This document shows, one piece after another, positions 29,595 through 41,711 of a stretch of DNA of 47,863 bases. Positions within the stretch are counted from its first letter, which is position 1. Every line of letters starts with the position of its first letter. The DNA lies in contig NZ_BJHU01000020.1 in the NCBI RefSeq assembly GCF_005405905.1, positions 1-47,863 on the forward strand, written 5' to 3'. The stretch is from Acidovorax sp. NB1. Its GTDB lineage: Bacteria; Pseudomonadota; Gammaproteobacteria; Burkholderiales; Burkholderiaceae_C. The notes beneath the pieces were generated by a model that ran no database searches, was not told the origin of the DNA, and worked only from the letters and a program-made list of their open reading frames with translations. A program made the position numbers and the translations under genes.

Positions 29595-29627
29595 GCTATT
29601 AAATGTGTAGCTGACAGCGCTTGATGA
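29595..29627. repeat. Dispersed repeat copy D between guaD and dcd
   Basis: gctattaaatgtgtagctga followed by cagcgcttgatga, of the same family as the copy at 5559, abuts the guaD stop codon. It may act as a weak hairpin separating the two transcripts. Confidence 0.55.
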
Positions 29628-30926
29628 TCAGGCGCGGGAGCCGTATTTTGCTTGAGAAATCACGGTTTGCTCCACCACACGGTCGTCGCCGAGCACGATC
29701 AGAGCAAAGAGCAGCTCTTCCAGGTTGCGTGCCTGCTGTGTCTTGCGCGCCAGCAGCGGCGTGGCTGCCGGGTTGAGCACCAGAAAGTCCGCCTCGCAGC
29801 CGGGCTGCAGATTACCCACCACGCCCTCCAGGCCCAGCGCCCGGGCAGCGCCCGCCGTGTGCTGCCACCACAGCTGCTGGGGCGACAGACTCAGGCCCTG
29901 CTTGGTCTGGCCCTCACGGCCCACGTAATAGGCGGCCATCATGGTTTTGAAGGGGCTGAAGCTGGTGCCGCCACCCACGTCACTCGCCAGGCCATAGCCA
30001 AAGCCCACGCGGTCGGCTCCAGCGTAGTCAAAAAAGCCGCTGCCCAAAAACAGGTTGCTGGTGGGGCTGACCGCCGCCGTGGCGCCCGTGTCACGCATCA
30101 GTGCGCGGTCGTCGTCGTTAAAGTGGATGCAGTGGGCGTACACCGCGCGCTCGCGCATCAGGCCAAAGTCGTCGTACACGGCCAGGTAGCTGCGCGAGGC
30201 CGGGAACAGCTCGCGCGCCCAGCGGATTTCATCCAGATTTTCGGCCACATGCGACTGGATCCACACGTCCGGGTAACGCGCGGCCAGTTCGCCGGCGCCG
30301 CGCAGCTGCTCGGGCGTGCTGGTGGGCGCAAAACGCGGGGTGATGGCATAACCCAGGCGGTCCACGCCATGCCAGCGCCGGATCAGTGCCTCGGTGTCGA
30401 TCAGGCTTTGTACGGTGTCGTCGCGCACGCCATCGGGCGAGTGGCGGTCCTGCAGCACCTTGCCAGTGATCAGTCGCATCTGCTGGCGCTGCGCCTCGGC
30501 AAACAAGGCATCCACGGATGCCGGGTGCGAGGTGGCAAACGCAAGCGCCGTCGTCACGCCGTTGCGCAGCAGCTCGGCCACAAAAAATTCAGCCACCTGC
30601 GCGCTGTAGCCCGGGTCCACAAACCGCGACTCGTGGGGAAAGGTGTAGTTCTCCAGCCAGGGCAGTAGCCCGTCGGCGGGGGAACCGATCACGTCGGTCT
30701 GTGGAAAGTGGATGTGCAGGTCCACAAACCCCGGCGCCAAGATGCGCCCCGGCAGGTGCACCACGGGCTCGCCCGCAAACTGCGGCGCCAGCGACTGCCA
30801 CGCCCCTGCCGCCAGCACCCGCTGGCGGCCTTCGGCGTCGGGTCCCACGGCCAGCAGGCCATCTTGGTCATACAGGGCTGTGCCGTCGTCGGCAAAGCGC
30901 AAAAGGGCAGATCGGTATACAGGCAT
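29628..30926 (-). CDS. guaD: Guanine deaminase
   Basis: Zinc amidohydrolase turning guanine into xanthine and ammonia. 432 aa: metal motif [14 protein letters not shown] (His71, His73), [32 protein letters not shown]-like [17 protein letters not shown], and [18 protein letters not shown], all characteristic of bacterial GuaD rather than chlorohydrolases. Start at [14 protein letters not shown]. It is 113 bases downstream of the BMP-type binding-protein gene, in a region rich in purine genes, and its product feeds XdhAB. Confidence 0.95.
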   Translation of the reverse strand: MPVYRSALLRFADDGTALYDQDGLLAVGPDAEGRQRVLAAGAWQSLAPQFAGEPVVHLPGRILAPGFVDLHIHFPQTDVIGSPADGLLPWLENYTFPHESRFVDPGYSAQVAEFFVAELLRNGVTTALAFATSHPASVDALFAEAQRQQMRLITGKVLQDRHSPDGVRDDTVQSLIDTEALIRRWHGVDRLGYAITPRFAPTSTPEQLRGAGELAARYPDVWIQSHVAENLDEIRWARELFPASRSYLAVYDDFGLMRERAVYAHCIHFNDDDRALMRDTGATAAVSPTSNLFLGSGFFDYAGADRVGFGYGLASDVGGGTSFSPFKTMMAAYYVGREGQTKQGLSLSPQQLWWQHTAGAARALGLEGVVGNLQPGCEADFLVLNPAATPLLARKTQQARNLEELLFALIVLGDDRVVEQTVISQAKYGSRA

Positions 30927-31039
30927 GGAGCAAGCTTAGCGGCAGGGGACGCCGCTTGTATACGGCACGCCCCATAGTGGCTATGGAACAGGGGGAAGGC
31001 TCGACGGGGGCGGAAGGCAGGGCCACCGCCCACTGGCGT

Positions 31040-32140
31040 TCAGCGGGCCAGCTTGCCCACCACGCCTTCGACCAGCCAGTTCATCTGCAGGATCTGCGCA
31101 TCCGTCAACGCCTGGCCGGGGGCAATGCGCTCCTGCCCTTCGTTGTCGCGCACTGGCGCCTTGACTGCACGGAAGGGCTGGAGCTTGCCCGCCCCAATGG
31201 CCTTCTGGGCGCTCAGCACCTCCTGCTGCACTGCGGCGGGCACCTTGGTGCCAAAGTCGCCGACGCGGATCATGCCCTCGCGCACGCCGCCCCAGACGTT
31301 GGCGCTTTTCCAGCGACCGTTCTGCACGGCCCGCACGCGCTCGGTGTAGTAAGCGCCCCACTGGTGCGTCACAGCCACGATCTGGGCGTCGGGCCCGGTC
31401 TTGCGCATGTCGGAGTGGTAGGCCACGGCCATCTTGCCGCGCTCCTGTGCGGCCGCCATGACGGCGGTGGAGCCGGTGTGGAACGCGATCACGTCCACGT
31501 CCTGGTTGAACAATGCCATGGCCGCATCACGCTCCTTGGGCGGGTCGAACCACACGTTGAGCCACACCACCTTGACCATGGCCTGGGGGTTGACCGAGCG
31601 CATGCCCAGCGTGAAGGCATTGATGCCCTGCAGCACCTCGGGGATGGGGAAACCCGCCACAAAACCGGCCACGCCGGTCTTGCTCATGCGGCCCGCCGCA
31701 ATGCCTGCCAGGTAGCGGCCCTCGTAGTAGCGCGCGTTGGCCGTGGCCACATTGGCGGCCTGCTTGTAGCCCGTGATGGACTCGAACTTCACATTGGGGA
31801 AGTCCTGCGCCACCTTGAGCGTGGGCTCCATGTAGCCAAAGCTGGGCGTGAAGATGATTTGGTGGCCCGTGGCCGCCAGGTCGCGGATCACGCGCTCGGC
31901 ATCTGCGCCTTCGGCCACGTTCTCGACAAAGGTGGTTTTGACCTGCGGGCCCAGCGCCGCCTCGACGGCCTTGCGGCCCTCTTCGTGCTGGCGTGTCCAG
32001 CCCGCTTCGGTGATGGGCGAAACATAGACAAAACCAGCCTTGACGGGCTCGGCAGCGCTGCCCTTGGCGGGTGCGGTCTGGGAAAAAGCGGGGGAGAAAA
32101 AACAAGCGGCCACGAGCATGGCTGCGAGGTTTTTGTACAT
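31040..32140 (-). CDS. BMP-family periplasmic binding protein (nucleoside/purine type), first copy
   Basis: 366 aa with a cleavable signal peptide (AACFFSPAFS-Q). The mature protein matches the BMP/PnrA-like family (AGFVYVSPITEAGWTRQHEEGRKA, IFTPSFGYMEPTLKVAQDFPN, MAVAYHSDMRKTGPDAQIVAVTHQW). Such proteins bind nucleosides or purine bases for ABC import. No permease is adjacent, so it probably uses the transporter at 38039-41632 or feeds the nearby chemoreceptor. It lies just upstream of guaD on the same strand. Confidence 0.92.
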   Translation of the reverse strand: MYKNLAAMLVAACFFSPAFSQTAPAKGSAAEPVKAGFVYVSPITEAGWTRQHEEGRKAVEAALGPQVKTTFVENVAEGADAERVIRDLAATGHQIIFTPSFGYMEPTLKVAQDFPNVKFESITGYKQAANVATANARYYEGRYLAGIAAGRMSKTGVAGFVAGFPIPEVLQGINAFTLGMRSVNPQAMVKVVWLNVWFDPPKERDAAMALFNQDVDVIAFHTGSTAVMAAAQERGKMAVAYHSDMRKTGPDAQIVAVTHQWGAYYTERVRAVQNGRWKSANVWGGVREGMIRVGDFGTKVPAAVQQEVLSAQKAIGAGKLQPFRAVKAPVRDNEGQERIAPGQALTDAQILQMNWLVEGVVGKLAR

Positions 32141-32282
32141 GGTGTTCCTCTACATGGTCCTGATGAAAAGACACGTGCAAGCCGCAGGACAACGGCTCGC
32201 AGTGAAGTGAATATACGCAGGGTATTTTCTGGCTTGAAAAATCTCTCTGTCAGAGGGTGTGATGCATCCGCATGAACTGCGC

Positions 32283-33866
32283 TCAGCCAAGACGCAGCGG
32301 CTGCCCTGGCTGCGCAGCGTTGCCAAGGCGAAACGCCCCCACCACGCCGGACAGGCGCGAGGCCTGGTCCTTCAGGCTTTCGGCAGCGGCAGTGGACTCT
32401 TCCACCAGTGCGGCATTCTGCTGCGTCATCTGGTCCAACTGGCTCACCGCAACGTTCACCTGGCCAATGCCCTGGCTCTGTTCGGACGCTGCAGCACTGA
32501 TCTCGCCGATGATGTCGGTGACGCGGCGCACAGAGCTCACGATCTCGGTCATGGTGCTGCCAGCGTTCTGCACCAGTGCAGAACCGGATTCGACCTTCTC
32601 CACCGACACACCGATCAGCGTCTTGATTTCCTTGGCCGCGTTGGCCGAGCGCTGGGCCAGCGAACGCACTTCGCTGGCCACCACGGCAAAACCACGGCCC
32701 TGCTCGCCTGCGCGGGCAGCTTCCACTGCGGCATTGAGTGCCAAGATGTTGGTCTGAAAAGCGATGCCGTCGATGGTGCCAATGATGTCGGCAATCTTCT
32801 TGCTGCTGGCGTTGATCTCGTCCATGGTGTTCACCACCTGGGCGACCACCTCACCGCCCCGCTGAGCCACCTCAGCAGCCGACGCAGCCAGCTGGTTGGC
32901 CTGCACGGCAGAATCCGCGCTCTGGCGCACGGTGCTGGTCAGCTCTTCCATCGAACTGGCTGTCTCCTGCAGGCTGCTGGCCGTCTGCTCGGTACGAGCG
33001 CTCAGGTCCTGGTTGCCGATGGCGATCTGGGTACTGGCGGTGGAGATACTGTCCACCACGCCGCGCACCTGCTGCAGCGACCCGTGCAACGCCGCACGCA
33101 TCACATCCAGCGCGCGCAGCAAGCGGCCGGTTTCGTCATTGGCATATGCGGATTGCGGCGCGCCCGTCAAGTCCATGTCCGCGATGGCCTCGGCAATGGC
33201 CTCGGCATGGCGCAGCGGGCGCGTGATGCTGTTGGCCAGCAGCCAGGCCAGCAAAGCACCGAGCAGCAGCGAGATGCCGGTGCAGACCTGCAGCAGCAGC
33301 GTGGTCTGCGCACGCAGCGCCTCGCTGCGCTTGCCCGCAGCGTCCAGTTGGGCGCGCTGAAGGTCCACCATCTGCTTGACGCCTGCAACATAGTCGCGAG
33401 AGGTGGGCTCGAACCGCTCGGTGAAGACCCTGCCAGCCGCATCGGCATCGCCCGCTTGCTTGAGCTTGCTGACCTCCTCGCGCGCGCTCAGATAGGCCTT
33501 GCGCAGATCACCCACCTTGGCGAAAAGCTGCTTTTCCTCGGGTGCGTCCATCTTCGATTCGATGAACTTCTGCAGTTCGTTGGTCTCGCTGATAGCGGCC
33601 GCTGTGGCCGGAGCGAAGTAAGGGATCAGCGAAGCATCGCTGCTTTTGGCGATGGCCGCAGCACGCTGCACCCCCGCAGTGGTGTTGAGCAACCAGTCTG
33701 CACCCGCGCGCTCGGTCTTGATGTTGTCATCGACCATGGTGTTGATCTCTGCGCCCAGCTGGTTGAGTTTGAAGACCGCGACGACGCTGCTGACAAAAAA
33801 CAGCGCCAGGATCACGCCAAGCACCAGGGTCAGGCGCTTGCCGATGGAAAGTTGATTGAGAAACAT
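32283..33866 (-). CDS. Methyl-accepting chemotaxis protein with four-helix-bundle sensor
   Basis: 527 aa: helix 1 (about 12-31), a periplasmic helical domain of ~155 residues (4HB-MCP-like), helix 2 (about 188-208), a HAMP segment, and the cytoplasmic hairpin with the signalling tip ([29 protein letters not shown] around residues 380-410, [15 protein letters not shown] before it). No CheR-binding pentapeptide is at the C-terminus. I choose the ATG at 33866 ([12 protein letters not shown]), preceded by CAGGA; upstream codons look noncoding. The position among purine genes suggests a purine or nucleoside ligand, by inference only. Confidence 0.93.
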   Translation of the reverse strand: MFLNQLSIGKRLTLVLGVILALFFVSSVVAVFKLNQLGAEINTMVDDNIKTERAGADWLLNTTAGVQRAAAIAKSSDASLIPYFAPATAAAISETNELQKFIESKMDAPEEKQLFAKVGDLRKAYLSAREEVSKLKQAGDADAAGRVFTERFEPTSRDYVAGVKQMVDLQRAQLDAAGKRSEALRAQTTLLLQVCTGISLLLGALLAWLLANSITRPLRHAEAIAEAIADMDLTGAPQSAYANDETGRLLRALDVMRAALHGSLQQVRGVVDSISTASTQIAIGNQDLSARTEQTASSLQETASSMEELTSTVRQSADSAVQANQLAASAAEVAQRGGEVVAQVVNTMDEINASSKKIADIIGTIDGIAFQTNILALNAAVEAARAGEQGRGFAVVASEVRSLAQRSANAAKEIKTLIGVSVEKVESGSALVQNAGSTMTEIVSSVRRVTDIIGEISAAASEQSQGIGQVNVAVSQLDQMTQQNAALVEESTAAAESLKDQASRLSGVVGAFRLGNAAQPGQPLRLG

Positions 33867-33916
33867 GAAGGGGAAATCCTGCTGCGAACAACGCACGGCG
33901 CGTCCGCAAAACAAAG

Positions 33917-34013
33917 GCCCCGCGACGCGGGGCACACAAACGCCCACCCGCACACAGAGCATGGGCGGGTGTACAAATATTCACATTTTAGGGTTTACCC
34001 GTATTTTTGACTA
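33917..34013 (-). promoter_or_regulatory. Promoter and leader hairpin of the chemoreceptor gene
   Basis: Reading leftward: -35-like TAGTCA (34008-34013), 17-bp spacer, -10 TAAAAT (33985-33990), a fair sigma-70 match. The leader then contains a 7-bp GC stem (gccccgc 33917-33923, gcggggc 33927-33933) followed in the transcript by CCTTTGTTTTG. This resembles a terminator placed 51 bases before the start codon, possibly an attenuator. No sigma-28 (flagellar) promoter match was found. Confidence 0.45.
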
Positions 34014-34096
34014 CACAGAGCCCAAAAGGCACGCCGCGCGAGCCGGGCATGGCTGCCGCTAGGATGGCGCAATCACCTGCTCCGGAGTCCTTTCAC

Positions 34097-34567
34097 ATGC
34101 CCATGTTTGTTGACACCTCACCCCCCGGCCAGTGCATCTTCTGCCGCCTGGTGGCGGGCGAAATCCCTGCAGCCAAGGTGTACGAAGACACCCTGACCAT
34201 CGCCTTCATGGACATTGGCCAGGTCAACCCCGGTCATGTGCTGGTGGCCACCCGGCGCCACGCGGCCACGCTGCTGGACATCACCCCCGAAGAGGCAGCC
34301 GCCGTCATGCAGACCGCGCAGCGCATGGCGCAGGCCGTGCGCCGGGCATTCGACCCACCGGGCATCACCCTGCTGCAGGCCAACGGGCGCGAGGGCGACC
34401 AGACGGTGTTCCATTTCCACATGCATGTGGTGCCACGCCACGCGCAGGATGGCATTGCCCTGACCTGGCCCCGCAAGGAGCCGGGGCCCGCCGTGCTGCA
34501 AGCCTATGCAGACCGGCTGCGCACGGCGCTACGGGGCGATGATTCAGTCACCTCGGGCGGTGGCTGA
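34097..34567 (+). CDS. HIT-family nucleotide hydrolase/transferase
   Basis: 156 aa. CIFCRLVAGEIPAAKVYED at the N-terminus and the histidine triad FHFHMHVVP near residue 115 identify an Hint/HIT protein, which hydrolyses adenosine phosphoramidates or dinucleotides. It has a GGAG ribosome-binding site ten bases before the ATG at 34097; the second ATG at 34103 is less well placed. It is divergent from the chemoreceptor and convergent with the adenine deaminase gene. The substrate is not predictable. Confidence 0.92.
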   Translation: MPMFVDTSPPGQCIFCRLVAGEIPAAKVYEDTLTIAFMDIGQVNPGHVLVATRRHAATLLDITPEEAAAVMQTAQRMAQAVRRAFDPPGITLLQANGREGDQTVFHFHMHVVPRHAQDGIALTWPRKEPGPAVLQAYADRLRTALRGDDSVTSGGG

Positions 34568-34608
34568 TGTTCTGTGACCGGCAAAGACGTTCAACCGTCC
34601 GCCTTTCT

Positions 34609-36644
<2,036 letters not shown>

Positions 36645-36694
36645 CGCCCTTGCTCCTCAAAAAGCCACGGACCGCAAAAGGCCCCTGCAAAACA

Positions 36695-36720
36695 AAAGGG
36701 CCACCCCAGGGCGGCCCTTT
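36695..36720 (-). terminator. Rho-independent terminator after the BMP lipoprotein gene
   Basis: Arms aaagggcc (36695-36702) and ggcccttt (36713-36720) are followed leftward by TTTTGTTTTG. It starts 43 bases past the stop at 36763 and separates the transporter operon from the Rieske-deaminase pair. Confidence 0.85.
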
Positions 36721-36762
36721 GTCACAGCAGCTCCCAAGAACTGCTGATGCACGCGGCTCGAA

Positions 36763-37929
36763 TTACTTCTTGTCGCCGCCAGGGATCTTGCCTTCCACGC
36801 CCTTGACATAGAAGTTCACGCCGCCGAGGAACTTGTCATCGGCCACGGCGTCCTTGGCCAGCACTTCCTTGCCATCCTGGCCCACGATCGGACCCTTCCA
36901 GATCACGAAGCTGCCATCGGCCAGGCCCTTCTTCACGGCTTCGACCTTTGCCTTGGTGTCGGCAGGCACGTCTTCGGCGATAGAGACGATGTCGATCGCG
37001 CCTTCCTTCACGCCCCACCAGCTCTGGCCCGACGCCCACTGGCCTTCCAGCGCGTCCTTGGTGGCCTTGATGTAGTACGGGCCCCAGTTGATGACAGCCG
37101 ATGCCAGGTGGGCCTTGGGGCCGTAGGCGGTCATGTCCGAGTCCCAGCCGAAGGCGCGCTTGCCCTTCTCTTGTGCCGTCTTCAGCACGGCGGGCGAGTC
37201 GGTGTTCTGGAACAGCACGTCAGCGCCGCCGTTGATCAGGCTGGTAGCGGCTTCGGTTTCCTTGGGTGGGCTGAACCATTCGTTCACCCAGACCACCTTG
37301 GTCTTGATCTTGGGGTTGACCGACTGCGCGCCCAGCGTGAAGCTGTTGATGTTGCGGATCACTTCAGGGATCGGCACCGAGCCCACCACGCCCAGCGTGT
37401 TGGACTTGGTCATGGCACCGGCAATCACACCCGCCATGTAGGCACCTTCGTAGGTGCGGCTGTCATAGGTGCGCATGTTCTCGGCGGTCTTGTAGCCGGT
37501 GGCATGTTCGAACTTGATGCCCTTGTTGTCTTCGGCGACCTTGAGCATGGACTCCATGTAGCCAAAGGTGGTGCCGAAGATCAGCTTGTTGCCCTGGCCG
37601 GCCAGGTCACGCAGCACGCGCTCGGCGTCGGCGGACTCGGGCACGCTTTCCACGAAGCTCGTCACGACCTTGTCGCCGAATTCCTTCTCGATGGCCTTGC
37701 GGCCGTTGTCGTGTGCGAACGACCAGCCGCCGTCGCCCACCGGGCCGACATAGGCAAACGCGATCTTCAGTGGCTCGGGCTTGGGGGCCGGTGCTTCTGC
37801 GGCAGGAGCCGGTGCAGGCGCGGGGGCCGGTGCCGGTTCTTCCTTCTTGCCACAACCCACGAGGGCGGCAGCAGCCACGGCGGAGAGCGCAGCCACCTTG
37901 AGCATGGAGCGTTTCTGCAGATCAGTCAT
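36763..37929 (-). CDS. BMP-family lipoprotein binding component of a nucleoside/purine ABC importer
   Basis: 388 aa with a lipoprotein signal (AALVGC near residue 26) and an Ala/Pro/Glu-rich tether, then the BMP domain (IAFAYVGPVGDGGWSFAHDNGRKAIEKEF, IFGTTFGYMESMLKVAEDN, FGWDSDMTAYGPKAHLASAVINWGPYY). It is downstream of the permeases and ATPase on the same strand, but 109 bases away, so it may also have its own promoter for the high level binding proteins need. It is a paralogue of the binding protein at 31040 but keeps its lipid anchor. Confidence 0.94.
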   Translation of the reverse strand: MTDLQKRSMLKVAALSAVAAAALVGCGKKEEPAPAPAPAPAPAAEAPAPKPEPLKIAFAYVGPVGDGGWSFAHDNGRKAIEKEFGDKVVTSFVESVPESADAERVLRDLAGQGNKLIFGTTFGYMESMLKVAEDNKGIKFEHATGYKTAENMRTYDSRTYEGAYMAGVIAGAMTKSNTLGVVGSVPIPEVIRNINSFTLGAQSVNPKIKTKVVWVNEWFSPPKETEAATSLINGGADVLFQNTDSPAVLKTAQEKGKRAFGWDSDMTAYGPKAHLASAVINWGPYYIKATKDALEGQWASGQSWWGVKEGAIDIVSIAEDVPADTKAKVEAVKKGLADGSFVIWKGPIVGQDGKEVLAKDAVADDKFLGGVNFYVKGVEGKIPGGDKK

Positions 37930-38038
37930 GTCGGTTTCCTTATCGAAGAAGTAAAACTTGCAAAGGTTGAGGGACGAAAACGGTGATTATGGTGCGATCT
38001 ACCGCAGGGTAACCAGATTTTCACGCGGGCAACCCCTT

Positions 38039-38962
38039 TCAGGAGCCCGGATAAAACGGCTTGCCCAGCGATGCCGGCATGTTGATGCGGATCCAGGTCG
38101 GATTGCGCGAGATCAGCGCCAGCACCACGATGGTGGCCACATAGGGCAGCATGCTCAGCAACTGGCTGGCCACCTGCACACCCGTGGCCTGCAAATGGAA
38201 CTGCAGCATGGTCACGCCACCAAACAGATAAGCCCCAAGCAACACCCGTGCCGGGCGCCAGGTGGCAAAGGTGGTGAGCGCCAGCGCAATCCAGCCGCGC
38301 CCGGCCACCATGCCCTCGACCCACAGGGGGGTGTAGACGGTGGAGATGTAGGCACCGGCCAGGCCACACAGGGCGCCGCCCACCACCACGGCCAGCAGCC
38401 GGATGCGGCGCACCGGGTAACCCAATGCGTGCGCCGATTCTGGCGACTCGCCCACCGACCGCAGCACCAGGCCAGCGCGCGAGCGGTACAGGAACCAGAT
38501 CAACCCCGCCACCAGCAGCATGGTGAGGTACACCAGCGGATGCTGCTGGAACAGCGCGGGGCCGAGCAGCGGCACATCGCCCAGCACAGGGATCGCGTAC
38601 TTGGGCAATTCGGGCAGCTTGGCCTGCACATAGCTGATGCCCGCAAACGCCGAGAAGCCCACGCCGAACAGACTGAGCGCCAGCCCCGTGGCGTACTGAT
38701 TGGTGTTGAGCCAGATCACCAGCACACCAAAGATGGCGGCCAGCAGCGCGCCTGCGGCCATGCCTGCGGCAAAACCCAGCCAGGTGTTGCCCGTGTGCAC
38801 CACGGTGGCAAAGCCTGCAATGGCGGCGCAGAGCATCATGCCCTCGGCCCCCAGGTTGACGATGCCCGCCTTCTCGTTGATGAGCAGGCCCAGGGCCGCG
38901 ATGGCCAGCACGGTGCCCGCGCTCAGCGTGGCGCCGATAAGCAATGCGTAGGATTCCATCAT
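38039..38962 (-). CDS. ABC importer permease (BMP/nucleoside type), second subunit
   Basis: 307 aa, 8-10 membrane helices, with the family's LLINEKAGIVNLGAEGMML near residue 28 and GWIALALTTFATWRPARVLLGAYLFGG near 225. It matches the NupQ/YufQ-like permease of nucleoside importers. It overlaps the upstream permease gene by four bases (ATGA, 38959-38962), a sign of coupled translation and equal subunit supply. Confidence 0.93.
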   Translation of the reverse strand: MMESYALLIGATLSAGTVLAIAALGLLINEKAGIVNLGAEGMMLCAAIAGFATVVHTGNTWLGFAAGMAAGALLAAIFGVLVIWLNTNQYATGLALSLFGVGFSAFAGISYVQAKLPELPKYAIPVLGDVPLLGPALFQQHPLVYLTMLLVAGLIWFLYRSRAGLVLRSVGESPESAHALGYPVRRIRLLAVVVGGALCGLAGAYISTVYTPLWVEGMVAGRGWIALALTTFATWRPARVLLGAYLFGGVTMLQFHLQATGVQVASQLLSMLPYVATIVVLALISRNPTWIRINMPASLGKPFYPGS

Positions 38963-40029
38963 TTGCCTCCCTTCGAGGCCACCCAGCGGATGCGGTAGGC
39001 GATCAATGTGTCACAGGCCAGCAACGTGAACAGCAGCAGCCCCTGAAAAACGCCGGTCAGCGACTTGGGCAGGCCCAGGCGCGACTGCGCCAGCTCGCCA
39101 CCGATGTAGAACATGCTCATGAGGATGGCCGAGAGGATCATGCCCACGGGGTGGAGCCGCCCCACGAAGGCCACGATGATGGCCGCAAAGCCGTAGCCTG
39201 CAGGCACATAGGGCGTGAGCTGGCCGATGGGCCCGGCCACTTCCAGCGCGCCCGCCAGGCCCGCCGCCCCGCCCGAGATCAGCAGTGCCGTCCACAGCGC
39301 CCGGCGCGACGAGAAGCCCGCATAACGCGCCGCCGCTGGTGCCAGGCCGCCCACCTGCTGGGCAAAGCCTGCCCGGGTGCGGAACAAAAACACCCACAGC
39401 GCCGCCGCACCGGCCAGGGCCAGCAGCAGGCCGATGGACATGCGCGAACCCTGCATCAGGCGCGGGATCTGTGTGACCTTCTCAAACGTCTTGGTCTGCG
39501 GGAAGTTGTAGCCCATGGGGTCCTTCCAGGGGCCATAGACTAGGTAGCCCAGCACCAGCGTGGCCACATAGACCAGCATCAGGCTCACCAGGATTTCGTT
39601 GGCGTTGAACTTGTCCCGCAGCAGCGCCGTGAGCCCCGCCCAGACCATGCCGCCCAGCACCCCGGCAAGCAGGATGGCAGGCACGATCCAGGGGCCCGTG
39701 GTCTTATCGGCCAGCAGCGCCACGCCGCCCGCCACCACGGCACCGATGACAAACTGGCCTTCGGCGCCAATGTTCCACACGTTGGAGCGGAAGCACACGG
39801 CCAGCCCCAGCGCAATCAGCAGCAGCGGCGTGGCCTTGACCATGAGTTCGCCAATGGCGTACTGGGTCTTGATGGGCTCCCAGAAGAACACCTGCAGCCC
39901 GCGCACCGGGTCCTTGCCCAGGGCGATGAACAGGGCCACACCAATCAGCACCGTGAAGGCCAGCGCCAGCAGGGGCGAGCCATAGGTCCAGAGCTTCGAC
40001 GCCTGGGGGCGCGGTTCCAGCTTAAGCAT
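38959..40029 (-). CDS. ABC importer permease (BMP/nucleoside type), first subunit
   Basis: 356 aa with about ten membrane helices. Motifs: VCFRSNVWNIGAEGQFVIGAV, LRDKFNANEILVSLMLVYVA, and YVPAGYGFAAIIVAFVGRLHPVGM, typical of NupP/YufP-like permeases. The start at 40029 (MLKLEPRPQASKLW) overlaps the end of the ATPase gene by eight bases; earlier in-frame codons lie in the ATPase gene and are rejected. Confidence 0.93.
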   Translation of the reverse strand: MLKLEPRPQASKLWTYGSPLLALAFTVLIGVALFIALGKDPVRGLQVFFWEPIKTQYAIGELMVKATPLLLIALGLAVCFRSNVWNIGAEGQFVIGAVVAGGVALLADKTTGPWIVPAILLAGVLGGMVWAGLTALLRDKFNANEILVSLMLVYVATLVLGYLVYGPWKDPMGYNFPQTKTFEKVTQIPRLMQGSRMSIGLLLALAGAAALWVFLFRTRAGFAQQVGGLAPAAARYAGFSSRRALWTALLISGGAAGLAGALEVAGPIGQLTPYVPAGYGFAAIIVAFVGRLHPVGMILSAILMSMFYIGGELAQSRLGLPKSLTGVFQGLLLFTLLACDTLIAYRIRWVASKGGK

Positions 40030-41632
40030 GCTGCACCTCCCCGGCTTGTTGTTGCTGTTGCTGCAGCTGGTGTTGCTGCGCCAGGTGGGCCTGCACATCG
40101 GCATGCCACAGGCCGCTCATCCATTCGCCGATGCGCTCCACCGTGGCCTCGGCGCGTGGCACGGAAGGCGACAGGTGCCCCTTGGCCACCACATGCAGCC
40201 GGTCGCAGATTTCAAACAATTCGTCCAGCTCCTCACTCACCACCAGCACGGCGCAGCCCGCATCGCGCAGCGCCAGGATGGAGCCCCGGATCTGCGCCGC
40301 CGCACCCACGTCCACACCCCAGGTGGGTTGCGAAACGATGAGCAGCTTCGGGTTGGCATCGATCTCGCGGCCCACGATGAACTTCTGCAGATTGCCGCCC
40401 GACAGCGACTTAGCCGCCGAATGCGGGCCACCAGCCTTCACATTGAAGCGCTGGATGATGTCCCGGGCATGCGCTTCGAGCGCACCCACCTTGATCCAAC
40501 CGCTGCCCGACACCGCGTTCTTGCGCGTGAGCAGCAGGTTGTGCGCCAGGCCCATGGTGGGCACGGCACCCCGGCCCAAGCGCTCCTCGGGTACAAAGTG
40601 CAGGCCCAAAGCGCGGCGCTGGCCCGGGCCCATGCGGCCCGCGTTCTGGCCTGTCACCTGGATGCTGGCAGGCTCGGCGCGCTGGTCTTCGCCCGACAGC
40701 GCGTAGAGCAGTTCTTTTTGCCCATTGCCCGACACACCGGCAATGCCCACCACCTCGCCCGCCTTCACCTCGAACTGCAGGTCGATCAGGTCTACGCCAA
40801 ACTGGTCAGCGCGCGGCAGCGACAGGCCCTGCACGCGCAGCACGGTGGCACCCGTCTGCACCGCGCGGTGTTCCAGCGCGGGCGGTTCGGCGCCAATCAT
40901 CAGGCGCGACAGGGACGCATTGGTTTCTTCAGCCGGGTTGCACACGCCCGTGACCTTGCCGCCGCGCAGCACGGTGCAGGCGGTGCACAGCGCACGAATT
41001 TCATGCAGCTTATGGCTGATGTACAGGATGCTGCAGCCCTCGCTGGCGAGCTTGCGCAGCACCACAAAGAGCTTTTCGACCGCCTGGGGCGTGAGCACCG
41101 AGGTGGGCTCGTCCAGGATCAGCACCTTGGGGTTGGTGAGCAGCGCGCGGATGATTTCCACGCGCTGCATCTCGCCCACGCTCAGCGTGTGCACGGGGCG
41201 CAGGGGGTCGATATCGAGGCCGTATTCGGCGGCCTTGGCGCTGATGCGCTGCGTGACCTCGGCCAGCGCGAGGCTTTTGTCCAGGCCCAGCCACACGTTC
41301 TCGGCCACCGTGAGGGTGTCGAACAGGCTGAAATGCTGGAACACCATGGCAATGCCCAGGGCCCGCGCTTCTTGCGGGTTGCGCACCTGCACGGCCTGGC
41401 CGTTGAAGAACACGCTGCCTTCGTCGGGCTTGACCGAGCCGTAGATGATCTTCATCAGCGTGGACTTGCCCGCGCCGTTTTCGCCCAGCACCGCATGAAT
41501 TTCACCCGGCAGCACGGTGAGCGAGACACCGCTGTTGGCCACCACGGCCGGGTAGCGCTTGGTGATGCCCACAAGCTGCAGCCGGGGCGGCGGCGACGCC
41601 CCCGGGGCGGGAGGATTAGGAGGTGAACTCAT
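40022..41632 (-). CDS. ABC importer ATPase with two nucleotide-binding domains (nucleoside/sugar type)
   Basis: 536 aa. The first domain has Walker A GENGAGKST, signature LSVGEMQRVE and Walker B VLILDEPT. The second domain has a weak Walker A region (GVSGNGQKELL), signature LSGGNLQKF and a Walker-B variant LLIVSQPTWGVDV, as in RbsA/NupO-like double ATPases. A Pro-rich N-terminal ~15 residues precede the domain, and a Gln-rich tail (QHQLQQQQQQ) ends it. It is the first gene of the transporter operon. The leader (41633-41711) contains only a degenerate dispersed-repeat copy. Confidence 0.93.
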   Translation of the reverse strand: MSSPPNPPAPGASPPPRLQLVGITKRYPAVVANSGVSLTVLPGEIHAVLGENGAGKSTLMKIIYGSVKPDEGSVFFNGQAVQVRNPQEARALGIAMVFQHFSLFDTLTVAENVWLGLDKSLALAEVTQRISAKAAEYGLDIDPLRPVHTLSVGEMQRVEIIRALLTNPKVLILDEPTSVLTPQAVEKLFVVLRKLASEGCSILYISHKLHEIRALCTACTVLRGGKVTGVCNPAEETNASLSRLMIGAEPPALEHRAVQTGATVLRVQGLSLPRADQFGVDLIDLQFEVKAGEVVGIAGVSGNGQKELLYALSGEDQRAEPASIQVTGQNAGRMGPGQRRALGLHFVPEERLGRGAVPTMGLAHNLLLTRKNAVSGSGWIKVGALEAHARDIIQRFNVKAGGPHSAAKSLSGGNLQKFIVGREIDANPKLLIVSQPTWGVDVGAAAQIRGSILALRDAGCAVLVVSEELDELFEICDRLHVVAKGHLSPSVPRAEATVERIGEWMSGLWHADVQAHLAQQHQLQQQQQQAGEVQHA

Positions 41633-41711
41633 GCGGGGATTGTCTCTCAGTTTTACAACTTGTTATAGGAACGAAAACACCTTCTTGCGCTTGTTCAGCA
41701 TGCCCAAGCAG

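Noticed and set aside
32245..32266. Terminator after the chemoreceptor (ctctg/cagag with T-run)
   Set aside because: The apparent stem has a one-base loop, leaving about three pairs once a real loop forms.
41633..41711. Purine riboswitch before the ABC ATPase gene
   Set aside because: The gap is only 79 bases and shows neither the conserved three-way-junction loops nor a terminator stem; it looks like a degenerate dispersed repeat.
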